NCBI GenBank assembly: GCA_023055505.1
Contig: JALIRH010000113.1
Location: 744,001 to 808,000 of the forward strand
Length of the DNA: 64,000 nucleotides
From: Callipepla californica brunnescens
Taxonomy: Eukaryota; Chordata; Aves; Galliformes; Odontophoridae
Direction: 5' to 3'
The translations under genes and the position numbers were made by a program. The first letter of the stretch is position 1; each line of letters begins with the position of its first letter. Positions 50,501 to 61,379 of the stretch are shown here, piece after piece. Under the pieces are notes generated by a model that was given only the letters and a program-made list of their open reading frames with translations, did not search any database and was not told the origin of the DNA.

Positions 50501-51037
50501 TAGGTTGCTTTGAAAGTAATCTTTCCTATTCATTTCCATGGAAACCAGAACGGATGGAAGGAGCGCAATAACACTATTTGATAGAGGAAGTTTTCAGCTA
50601 CAAAACAGCTTTTCAGCACAGATACCACCATTAACTGTATTAACAAGAGCCCCCATGCCATGCTCATAAAATCTGCACCAGCAGAGGTGACCCACTGTCA
50701 CTGTCAGCGCTGCTGAAATGCACCACCCACCACCTTACTGTGCTCACACCCACTTCTTGGACTGCATAAGCATTCAGCAAGAATGGATGTCAATGGGTGC
50801 CAACTTTTCCACATGGAGGAATTCGGTGTCACACCTGCTTCATCCACACTTCACTTCCATGTTAGATGCCATTCTGTCAGACTGCCCCTCTGTTGCCATC
50901 TGTCACTTAGCAGCAACATGTCGCAGGATATTGGTGGGAAGGTGCAACCTCTACTGCTGCACCACCAATATCTACCTCCAACATCATGGGCCGACATAAT
51001 AAAAGAGGAGGCATCACTCTCAGAGCAGCCCTTGTAT
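50501..51037 (-). mobile_element. internally deleted mariner-type transposon (Galluhop-like)
   Basis: The ends form imperfect terminal inverted repeats: TAGGTTGCTTTGAAAGTAAT at the left, and the complement of CACTCTCAGAGCAGCCCTTG at the right, flanked by TA as expected for mariner target sites. On the minus strand a start-like MATEGQSDRMASNMEV reads from 50899, and a decayed helix-turn-helix segment reads VSTVRWWVVHFSS near 50750-50708. Directly after it come FYEHGMGALV and GGICAEKLFCS, which resemble the C-terminal end of the same transposase. The catalytic DDD core is thus missing and the copy is about 540 bp instead of the roughly 1.2 kb I remember for full-length copies. It is non-autonomous. 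The name rests on memory of the chicken family. Confidence 0.88.
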
Positions 51038-52168
51038 ATAAATGTGTATGTGTAAAGTGTGAAACATGCAGGGTACGCTGCTATATGTACTCCTTGAAGG
51101 GCTAGTTGAAGATTAGTTGAAAATCAGATCTTTGATATACTGGTTAATGCTTCTAAATGTAACTTAAAGATATTGTGAAGCCTTAAAGTATTTTCTTGAT
51201 GCCTGTTATTGTAGAAGGTTTTCTCCATACGTTATATCAGAAAGACAATTCCTTCTTCAACTGTCATTCAAGAAAATGACTCTAAAGCTATTTTCGTAAT
51301 CAGGAATAAATAACAAATTGCATAAATATTATGCTCTTTTTTGTCAGGTAATCAATTATTATAATATCATAAACAATACAGAGACTCATTCGCCTTTACT
51401 TGAATTCCAAGGTGATTAATCTCTGAAGGTAACTATTTTAACAGAATAATATTATAAATCATTTTAGCTAAAAAGATGTAAACTTAAAACTGTGGAGAAA
51501 AGAAATGAAGAAAATTTCTTTCACAAATTTTCTTTGAGCCAAGTTAAGCCCAACTGCTCAAAAGATATAATATGAAATCAACAATGTTAGCAGCAGTTGG
51601 ACTCCACATTTATTTTCTGCTTGATTTAAGTTTAAGAGCAATTTATATTCACTGGTGTGCTTATGGTCTTCATTTTGCAAAAACAGCACAAACCAAAAGA
51701 TTCATCTGGGTCTGTGACCAATAGAGAATATTGTGAAAGACCAGAAATAACAATCTCGGCGTCCTTCTTCACATTTCTTCCCTGCTGCCAGCAATCAGAA
51801 GTATAAGAACTTCCCAAGCCAGAGATTATTTCTTCATGTTATTACCCTTTGAATACCTTTTTTCCATGAATTCATCTAATTGCTTTTTTTAATTCACATA
51901 AACTTTCTAGATTATAAATTCCACAGTTGAACTAGTTGTTTAGTTTGAAATTTCCATCCCATCACCTTCTCAGGAGCCTCTTCATGTTTTCTTCACGATG
52001 AACTGTGAATAATCATTGCCTCTTCACTATGATCATGCTACTTTAACTCCTAGCATGATGTCCACCCTCCTCAATCATCTAGCACACTGAATTAGGAAAA
52101 TGTGTGACAAGAAGACTTGAACGCAGACAAGTCTTAAAAACAACATTTGTTGACTGCTTAATTAGAAA
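51038..52168. other. 1.1-kb non-coding stretch
   Basis: AT-rich unique sequence; nothing recognised. Confidence 0.55.
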
Positions 52169-52336
52169 ATCATAGAATGTTTGGGGTTGGAAGGGACCTT
52201 AAAGATCATCAAGCTCCAACCTCCTTGTGTGCACTGGAGCCACCCACCAGCTCAGCTGCCCAGGACCCATCCAACCTGGCCTTGAGCGCCTCCAGCTTCT
52301 CTGGGCACCCTATACCATGGCCTCACCATCCAACAG
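52169..52336 (-). mobile_element. CR1 LINE 3' end, about 170 bp
   Basis: Complement of the tail and 3' UTR: ATCATAGAATGTTTGGGGTT, GGAAGGGACCTTAAAGATCA, CATCCAACCTGGCCTTGAGC, then CTTCTCTGGGCACCC. The 5' end is truncated near 52336. Confidence 0.92.
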
Positions 52337-54775
52337 TTTTTTAAAAGAAAAGTATTTGCACTTCTCTCAGAAGAAATACATGTTTTTTGGGGTTTCTCTT
52401 GGAAAAGCTATGTCACTTTCCTGAGGGTCCAACAGTCTCCGGGCAAACTGTTAGCAAAGACTATTAACAGCACTACTGTGCATGTTTAACTCAAAGTGTA
52501 TGAGGTAGAACTAGGTTCATTCATACAGCACATGTGTGTATGTGACAATTATCAAAAATATTCCTTTAGAAAAAGAACAGATTGTTCAGATTAGCAGGTG
52601 AAATCTCCTCTGTTACGGATGTCCTTTATGTCCTTAGGCATAAACCAACCAGCAATTTAAACAAACCATTCTCCTCCTCCGCAAAGTGAATCATATCACA
52701 TAGCTGGTATTTGGGCACTGTTAGTTAGAATGTGTCTGTTTTTCCAGCTGAATCTGTCAAAGTCAATGCGGTGGTAGCATTCAGAGAACAGAGCCAGAAC
52801 AAAATGGTGAGAACAAAAGAACATGTCCTCCCTACCAACCAAAACAATACACAAACAAACAAATAAAAACCTGTTATTCATTAGGCTGATGCGTGATTCC
52901 CAGCTTAAGAAAATGGGAAAAACTTACTTCGGTTTTCATTGCTGAACTCTGACACGGTCTGTCATGTCCAATTACACTTCGTAGGTGTTTGACAGTCTCA
53001 TTTCTTTCTGCAAAAATAAAAGAAGAAAAAAAAAGAAAGAAAACACTAACTTTACAGGCTGTTTTGAATGGGCTTTGTGGCATCTCCATTTTTCCTTTTT
53101 AACAGACATCTCCAACTTAAGTGTATTTAAGAGAAAATTCTTCTGTTGCAAGGTTAAACCCTTGACTGATTGGAGTAGCTGCAGTATGGAAGTAGTTAAA
53201 ACTTCACTTTTATTCAGATCTGTGACAGAACATAATGTTGAATTACCAGCTTTGAAAAAAAGGAAGCAGAAAGGTAAACCCTTATTCCCTGAACCACTCA
53301 GGAGCAGGGCCTCACAAGTGTCATGGAAAAGATGTTCTCTGGACTCACGTTAGCAACTCACAGTTGCTTCCTTTAAGGTCTGCTTCGAGTTAGCTGGTGT
53401 AAGCAGAGAATGCAGATGTGTGAGTTTTCTCCCAGTGAAGACATTTGCTGGAGGTCACTCATGACCCTCACAGCCCAACATGCACCTCAGATGTGCCCCT
53501 CTCATTCTGCAGCTCCACAAACCAAAGGTGCTGTTGTTTTAAAATCTCATAAACCAACAATTATCTTCCATTCCAGGGCAGAGAGGAGCTGCTCTGTGAC
53601 TTTCGTGTGTGGTGCAATACATCTCATGCCCAGAAAGGCGGTTCCTTCACAACTACAATTTAAAATTCTCATCTCTCTCCTTTCTGCTGTTTCAGGAAAC
53701 ACAATATTTGCCACAAGTATACATGAGATCCATCACATAAGTCCAAACCCACTGGAATAAGAGGAAAACTAGCAATTTGTTTCAGTTGAATTAGGAGGGA
53801 ATGTTGCTGGAAAGGTCAAGGTCTGGCAACCCAGACCAGGGCCAGCACAGGGACTGTTCTCCAGGGCAAGGAGATGCAAAGGAGAAAGGGAGGGCTTTGA
53901 AGACTTCTACCTTGGAAAAAAAAAAAAAAAAAAAAAAGAATTGAGAGAGAGAGAAAGAGAAATCTAGACTTGGTGTTTCTATTTAATTTGAATGTGAAAG
54001 CTCAAAGTGATATAGACATTCATAGACCTACCAAATTTTGATAGATACCACAGCCCAAAGCCAAGGTCACTGTCCATTGCCAATGCTCAGCTGTTGTCAC
54101 ATGAGAGGTATTTCTATCACTATCCCATTTAATATCCAGGCTCTCAATAACTGAATAGACCTAATCACCATGACAGCTGCAACATAGCATGACTGTACTG
54201 GTCAGAATAACACAGTGGTCAATATTTACAATAAGACAGAGTAATATAACAATGACCTACTCTTTAGACTACTTTGATCTGCATAAATGTACCTTTACTG
54301 GTAGTTAAAGGCAGCTGCAAAGGCACTGTTTTCTCAGGCCACAGTAGTGATGCCATTTTGAATTATTTCTTTTCTACCAAATACATTGATATAAAACGGT
54401 ATGTTTTAAAACTTGTGCAACTGAGGCATATACTAGAAACCAATCTCAATTAGGATTATGTAGAGTGTTAGATTAACAAACATAGAGGAACTAATAAAGG
54501 AGTAATAATACAGTGCTATCCACTTCATCTTAAAAGAGTTCATATTTAGCTAGACTGCATCATCAAACATGATGAGTCATTCTAAAGAATGTCCAAGGCC
54601 CAATTCAGCAGGATGGGCCATCAGTTTAATATTAGATCAATTCCTTTTAACTAAATGGGATTACAGGTAGAAGACAGCACATACACAGAAAAGATGAAGA
54701 ATTAATACTTTAAGACATGAACAGAAAAATACTAACCACACTTCAGGTAGCAATACTGACCTGAGATGTCAATAG
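52337..54775. other. 2.4-kb non-coding stretch
   Basis: No supported exon. A22 tract at 53916-53937 followed by a short GA-rich run. Plus-strand open frames at 52985-53353 and 53410-53760 have no motif or splice support. Confidence 0.5.
53916..53937. repeat. A22 homopolymer tract with GA-rich flank
   Basis: Uninterrupted A22, then GAATTGAGAGAGAGAGAAAG. Confidence 0.9.
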
Positions 54776-54868
54776 ATCACAGAATCAAAGAATCACAGAA
54801 TTGCAGGGGTTGGAAGGGACCTGTAGAGATCATCAAATCCAATCCCCCTGCCAAAGCAGCTCCCTAAA
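54776..54868 (-). mobile_element. CR1 LINE 3' terminal fragment, about 90 bp
   Basis: Complement of three octamer-like units (ATCACAGAATCAAAGAATCA, then CAGAATTGC) followed by AGGGGTTGGAAGGGACCTGT, AGAGATCATC and CCCCCTGCCAAAGCAGCTCC. It belongs to the same 3'-end type as the copies at 22890 and 59157. Severe 5' truncation. Confidence 0.93.
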
Positions 54869-57860
54869 GAAAATCTTCTAGATATAGTTTATCAAACATG
54901 AAGGTTTTTACGCATTAAAAATTTGTTAATTTTTAATTATTCACATCTTTCTTAATTTTCTATGCACACAGAAAATTTTAACCACCTAACATACTATATC
55001 CATCTTTCTTCAAGTTCCTCAGGTAAAGCAATTCCCCTGATTTTCCCTCTACATAGAAAAAAAAAAAAAAAACTTTTTTTCTTTAAAAATGTTATCAGTG
55101 CCCAATTTGGTCTTATTTCACTTGCTGCTTGGATCACAGTAGAAGAAACAAGAATCTCACTGTTGCAGGAGGCTCACAGATGTGATGGCTACACCCCCAC
55201 CAATAAAGTAGGCAGCTCCAGGCCCTGTTCTTTGGCCCTGGGAGCAAAATCATGCTGTCATAACACAGCCACATTTATTTATTAAACTCTCCTGGCCTCT
55301 TAAGCGGGGAGGCCACATCCAAACTGCCTTTTCAATGGTCTCTGGCCCAATCTAACTCCTGAACTAGGCCCAGAAATAGTACAAGCGGCTTTCAGTGAGC
55401 CTAAGCCAAACCTATGCCAAGGACTGCTCTAATAACTTAAGGATAGAAACAATGTAGTTCAGGGCCAAGTCAAGACCTTTGGCACCGCTGATTTATTAGT
55501 ATAGACATGGCAGCTAATTGTCCAAGAAAGATAGGCAATGTGAGGTCATGCACTACAGCCAATACTAAAAAAAGTAGCCTGGGCACAGCACAAGCTCTCC
55601 TTGGATTGGGAACTCTGAGATTCTGCTCTCCTCTAAGTGCTGCACCCCAAGTCTTCCCTCAGGTGTGCTGCTATGTGCTCTCCCAAGGAGCACAAACTGC
55701 ACAACAACCTTGCTACTGTCCCAGTTTCTCTCTTAGTTGGACCTGTTGCTGCTCCCCCCTTCCCTCCACAATACCCCCCACCCCATGTCATTACCTGCAG
55801 TACTCTTCCAACATCTCTAAGTCGAAATTCAGGCTATCAGAAACCTAGCGATATACAAAGATGAAGAAAGCTGAGCACATTCGCAGTATACAGACATGAG
55901 TCCCACTGAAGCCAAGGAGAGCTACAGGAAAACAACCGAAGAAAGAATGCACTCCAGCAAGATTTGGATCTGCAGCTTACTCTATTATGGCAACATCATG
56001 AGATTATGTTACTAACAGTGCCTGAAATATCTGCTGCTGAAAGATAGATTCATATTAACAGCATGTGCCGTTTGTTGGGAGCATTGTGATAAAAACAACT
56101 ATCATATTGCTAGAAGTTTGATGCTTTATAAAGGCTATGTGTCATGCAGCGGTCTTATATCATCAGTGGGAGAGACTGAAATGATACTTCTTGGCTTCGG
56201 AGAGAACAGTCTAGCGCTTAAACTGGAAGTCTTACAACAAAGAACCAGTATTTCACAATGTATTATGTACTTTTTTTTCTTCAGTCTGCTGTTTTCTCCT
56301 CTCTGCTGATGCCACCTGTCCGCCAAAGACATGCTAACATGACAATCAGCATGACACCTACAGCCCAGCTCACACCTGGGGTCTTTCAATGCTCAGTATA
56401 TAATTTGGGAGTGACTACCTCTGGAGATTGACAGGCTCTCCAACCCAATGAGCTGAAAAAAGGGAGTCCTGGGTCTTAAGCACCACTTACAAACTTCAGC
56501 ACAAACCATTCCAAAAGCTCGATGAAGAGCATCATTCACTGTCTGCCTTCTCTCTCCTTCTAGAGTCTATTCTATGAATATGGCATCTTTTTCTGCCTCT
56601 CAGAGCAGACTCAAAATGATTCCCCTTTCCCAGGAAGTCTGGTCGATGGGACATTTTCAAGGAATGGAGACACAGGGCCCACTGCACTAGAGGCAAACAT
56701 GACACCTGCATCACTTGCAACCTCATGGACTGCTCTCATTGATCATAAATGAGGAGTAGTTGGTAGCACCATCTTTATTGTGTATTCTTTAGTTGAACTG
56801 GTGTGACATCTGCATGGTTGCTTATGGTCAGGCTTTTAACCATGCCTATGAGACTACGCCTTTCCTCTCTTCCTGATAATCATGGCTTGACCTAAGCAGA
56901 GGAGGTTCCCTGGTCTACTCCAGCATCTGCAGCTTGAGAAATATAGGTGCCAAGTAACTTAATTTTTCAAAGTCCAGGTGGGCATGTACCCACAAATATT
57001 AGACATGCATCTATTTCATGAGCGGTTTTGAGACGCACTCTCAAACTCAGCTCCTTACTTTCTGGAAGGACCCACCCTGGGAGCTCAAGATTTTAATAGT
57101 TTTGGACAAATTTATATATAAACAGGGCAACATTTTAGGCTTAACTTTATTTAAAATAGTGTTCAGGTGAGAAATTGAATATGTTTCAGACAGATCTAAT
57201 TGTGGCTACTGCAATATTTCCCCTCATGAAAGCAAAATCTTTCTCTTTTCTACGTAGCAAATCATATTCACATTTATTTTGGTATTAATAAATAAAAATT
57301 CTAGCTTCGTCAATAAATGATCTTGCTTGCTCCCATGATAATTAAGTAGTGTTGATTTTTTTCATACCATTTTAGTACTGCTCTCTCCATAAGAATGGGG
57401 AAGATCTAAAGCATAACTAGCTATAACAGCTTTTGTGGGATTTGGGTCAAGAACCGACAACACTTACAGCAGTCTGATCAGGGAGACAAGCTACTAAGAT
57501 AAGCACTTTCAAATTACAAGTGTCCTCCCAAGGACTGAGAAAAAATGCAGCACTTACATTCAGACCAATCAGAAAACTCCCGTTGCGAAGCAGTATGACA
57601 GGGCACTTGTCCAGAATAAGCCAGAATTGCCTAATCCCTAAAACTCCATGATTTTTTGATTCTATTTGTCAGGTCAGATATTTCTTCATTCTCCTGTTTG
57701 GACACATCTCATAACCTCAGCTCTGATTGTTGTTCTTTGCCACGCCACAGCTCTGTGCCATACACGATTTCACGGCTCTTTTCCAGTAATTAACATAATA
57801 CCAAAGGGCAAGGAGGGGTTGTGGCTGAAAATTAATTCTATAGCAAAGGCCCATTAATCA

Positions 57861-57933
57861 CAGCTTTCTACAAGCCAAATTAACTACAGAAGGTTGTGCT
57901 GATAACATGACAAAAATTAACTATAGAAAGCTG
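57861..57933. repeat. 10-bp inverted repeat with an internal direct repeat
   Basis: CAGCTTTCTA at 57861-57870 is the exact reverse complement of TAGAAAGCTG at 57924-57933. Between and overlapping them, AAATTAACTACAGAA (about 57878) and AAATTAACTATAGAA (about 57914) form a near-perfect 15-base direct repeat. Function unknown. Confidence 0.6.
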
Positions 57934-58398
57934 CTAAAAATATGTAAATATAGCCTAAGTCTTTGGAACTTCTGCCTTAAGAGGATTTAAAAGGAACAAA
58001 ACAATGATTTGGGTTATAGAAAACAACTTTTTCTTTTTCTTTTTTTCTGTGCAGTATTAGAAACAGAAGATCAGTATAAAGAAAACTGAATATAATTTCT
58101 TAGTGAATCTTATTTTCTGTCATTGACTTCTAACCAGGATCTAGTCTGTGAAGGACAATAAAAAAGTTTCTGATATAATACTGTTGCCTACAGATGAAGC
58201 GCAGTTAATAATGTACAATTATGGACTGGTAGACATACGTGCCTAGAAGAGCGAAAAAAAGAAACAAACCCTTTCCCTATATAATTAACAGTAATGCTTT
58301 TCATTTGAAAAAAATGTTATAACATTCTTGAAATCTAATAACAGCTCATACCTTCTGAACAACAGACAAAATCACTTTGGGGGGCTTATATGCTCAAA

Positions 58399-58452
58399 AA
58401 ATCAAATCAAATCAAATCAAATCAAATCAAATCAAATCAAATCAAATCAATA
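58399..58452. repeat. (AATCA)10 pentanucleotide microsatellite
   Basis: Ten uninterrupted ATCAA units from 58401 to 58450. Because it is uninterrupted it is likely to vary in length between individuals. Confidence 0.97.
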
Positions 58453-59156
58453 AATATTTTTAACCAAAATCTAGGAATTAATGGAGAGACTTGAGCTTTG
58501 CATCATTTCAAACTTTCCCGTGAAGGTGGAAAAATGCAAACACCATGTATAAAATTTGCTCATAGAGTAGGCATAGGGACAGTGTACTTAGCTCTGAGAA
58601 GAAACCATGTGGGGCACAAAGGATCTTTTGTTTGAAATTTAATGTTTAGAGGAATTTATATAGTAAGTAATTAAACTGAGTTATTTCATCAGTGGAAGAT
58701 ATAAAACTGATTCTCCCAGGATGCCAATTAACAGTTCCACAGACTTTTTATGTAGGAATCATCTGCCAGAACTTAAATGTCTAAGTAGATGTCTAAGCTT
58801 GAACTAATCTCCAGGTTCCTTTTAACTTCAAAGAAAGAAGCAGCCACCTCCAAGAAGCAATTTAACTTGTTCTACAATAGACACTTAGAGCAGGCAGAGA
58901 TATATGTCAGAGATATCTACTTCTCTGGTTGGGATCTGAAATATTCAAATCAATTTTACACATTTAGCTTCAAGTCCATGCAGCTGGGATGAATGCATGC
59001 ATTCTAAGGGTGTATTGAGAATCTGTCAGCCAAAGGCAACAGAACAGTATAAAAAGTGAACAAGAAACTCTGATTTAGCTCAAAACCTAAAAAAACACTC
59101 CATGGATAATTATTATATTATTGTATATTATTATTTTATTAGCCTTGAAAAAAAAA

Positions 59157-59505
59157 ACGCTCAGAGGGGATCTGATCCACGTCTATAAATATCTAAGGAA
59201 CGGGAGGCAAAGGGACGAGGCTGGACTCTTCCCAGCAGTGTGTGGTGATAGGATGAGGGGAAATGGTCACAAACTGAAGCATAGGAAGTTCTGCACAAAT
59301 GTGCGTGGGAACTTCTTCACAGTGCAGTGACGGAGCACTGGCACAGGCTGCACAGAGAGGTGGTGGAGTCTCCTTCTCTGGAGACGTTCAAGACCCACCT
59401 GGATGCCTACCTGTGCAACCTGGGCTAGGGAGCTGCTTTGGCAGGGGGTTGGACTCGATGATATCTATAGCTCCCTCCCAACCCCTACAATTCTGTGATT
59501 CTGTG
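59157..59505 (+). mobile_element. CR1 LINE 3' end, about 350 bp, well preserved
   Basis: It begins within ORF2 (TLRGDLIHVYKYLRNG), runs through HKLKHRKFCTNV and then, after a frameshift, the last codons (HREVVESPSLETFKTHLDAY as read in the CR1 frame). It ends with the 3' UTR GGGGGTTGGACTCGATGATA and two octamers CAATTCTGTGATTCTGTG. A short A-rich run (AAAAAAAAAACG) immediately precedes the 5' end. It is probably among the youngest copies in the window, judging by the intact tail. Confidence 0.95.
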
Positions 59506-59581
59506 TGAATATTATAAACTACTGCAGAGACAGTACCCTTCAGACACATTCATTTAAAGCCAATATGAAGTGTACCAAAAC

Positions 59582-59597
59582 ATATATATATATATAT
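59582..59597. repeat. (AT)8 microsatellite
   Basis: Eight uninterrupted AT units. Confidence 0.9.
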
Positions 59598-60144
59598 TAA
59601 TTTTTTATATTTAAACAGAAGTTTGGACAGGAAAGTTTCTAAAATCCAAAGCAGATACACTCTGTGTGTGAGAGAAAGAGGCAGAGACAGTTCATCTGCC
59701 TTATCAAAAACTGTGCGAGAGATTCAAATCACGCCTTGACATGTGAGGTGAAAACAGATGTTTCAACTCACAAAAAGCTTTTCACAAAAATGCTTGAGGT
59801 TTTGTTTTTCTTCCAATGCAAAATGAAAATAAATAGTCATATTTTGAGATTTTGCAGTGTTGAACAGAAAACACCAGAGAAAGCTTTTTTTAGCCCACAT
59901 CATTTTGGTTATATCACAAGCAAGAGCCTCACAACCACTGAGATGGTGAGTGTCACCAAACCAGAGCTTCATTTGATGGCATTTCCCAATGATCTCATTG
60001 TCTCTACTCTACCAAGACTCTTTTTGCTTGGAATTATCAAACAGAGACAGTGAAAGGAAGAAGAGGGTGGTGGAAGCAGGCTTTGCCAGGCTGCTCTTTG
60101 CTCACCCTCTGCAGAGGCAGAACAGCTCTTCTGCCCTCAGAAAC

Positions 60145-60180
60145 TTCCCTCTGGATTTACACTGGAGTAAATTAGTGGAG
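60145..60180. repeat. trace of an old sauropsid interspersed repeat
   Basis: CTGGATTTACACTGGAGTAAAT fits the same self-complementary TTTACACxxxGTAAA motif seen at 15645. Low confidence. Confidence 0.35.
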
Positions 60181-60679
60181 AATTTGCTGCAGAAATATAA
60201 AGCTGATTACGATTTTAATAGAAAAGAAGATTGAAAATACAAAGGAAGCAGGGAAGCATCTTTTTCACATTACCAGTATTTTTAAAACTTTATCAGACTC
60301 AAATTTAGTTTTTAAATGTAGGTCAGAATCAGAACCAGGTTTCAAGTTCACCAAGTGACCCGTGTTTTGTTCTTTCTGTTACAAAGAGGAGTAAGTTTAT
60401 TAAATCAAAGTTTATGGAACTGGAATCTATAAAGTCAAATTTACATATCGGGGTTGGTGTTCAGTGTTGATTTCTTTTGTAATGAATTAGAATCACCACA
60501 AGGCAAAACAGTGTCTGAAAAGAAACACTGGAGAAAAAAATAAAAGAACTTATTAGTACACCCAAATGCACGGAAATTTGTCTAACTGCGAGAAAGCTTA
60601 TTAGTCCCTGGAGAGGGGAATACAAGTGCTATATCCCTGTAAAATTTGGAGGTGACTGAATAACCTCATGCTGGACCAA

Positions 60680-60845
60680 ATACAGGCCCATTAAAATCGC
60701 TGGGAACCTCTCCATTGACTACAATAGGCTTTGGATCAGGTCTCTTTTCCTTTTTTAGGCAAGGGAACATAAGATGGGGTGAAATACTATCCCCACTGAA
60801 GTCAACGGGAGTTTTGCCACTGACTTCATTTGGACCAGGATTTCA
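60680..60845. repeat. old sauropsid repeat with paired CATTGACTTCAATGG-type units
   Basis: Two related units follow each other. In the first, CCCATTAAAATCGCTGGGAA is followed by CTCCATTGACTACAATAGG and CTTTGGATCAGG. In the second, CACTGAAGTCAACGGGAG is followed by TTTTGCCACTGACTTCATTTGG and ACCAGGATTTCAC. Each unit has opposed arms of the form TGAAGTCAATGG / CCATTGACTTCA, a motif I remember as very frequent in turtle, crocodile and bird genomes. I do not recall the family name. Confidence 0.5.
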
Positions 60846-61213
60846 CTCCTCCTCCATTATCAGAACATAAAGTGTACTTTCCGGATCTAATATGCTGGTT
60901 GTGAAAGAAAACAGGAACAAAAGAACTGCCACTCCATCCAGAACACAGCATATAGTATGACATGACAATATTACTGTGTTTCCAAGTGGCGTGAGATGCT
61001 CAAAAGAAAAATGGCAATGAAACACAAACCAACACAAATGCATATTATAGACTAAATTACATCAGTTACCTGCAAATATGCTTCATATAGCAAACTGTGA
61101 GAACATTTGTGGTAAATAAAAATATATTCCATATTTCTGAAAAAATTAACCTACCTATGCAGTCCTGTTGGCATTTCTGTGGATGATAATGTTGCTAAAG
61201 CTAAAGACCTCAG

Positions 61214-61379
61214 AAAAAAAAAAAAAAAAAGTTTATACCTGATTTTCCCTGCTTGATCTTCACGCTCCGTGACCAAATAAAAAAATTCCTCCAACCAAAC
61301 ACTGTTTCTGTAAGTTGTTCTTAGGATATTATGTGCTTATGGGAAAAAAGAAAAAAAAAAGGAAAAAAAAAAAAAAAAA
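61214..61379. repeat. cluster of A-tracts
   Basis: A17 at 61214-61230 and a second A-rich run with three G interruptions at 61344-61379. No element body recognised between them. Confidence 0.85.

Larger units (their letters stand above)
54869..59156. other. 4.3-kb non-coding stretch
   Basis: No supported exon. It includes an A17 tract near 55057-55073, a 10-bp inverted repeat pair at 57861-57933, and the AATCA microsatellite at 58399-58452. Confidence 0.5.

Noticed and set aside
53410..53760. 116-codon plus-strand open frame
   Set aside because: No motif or splice support.
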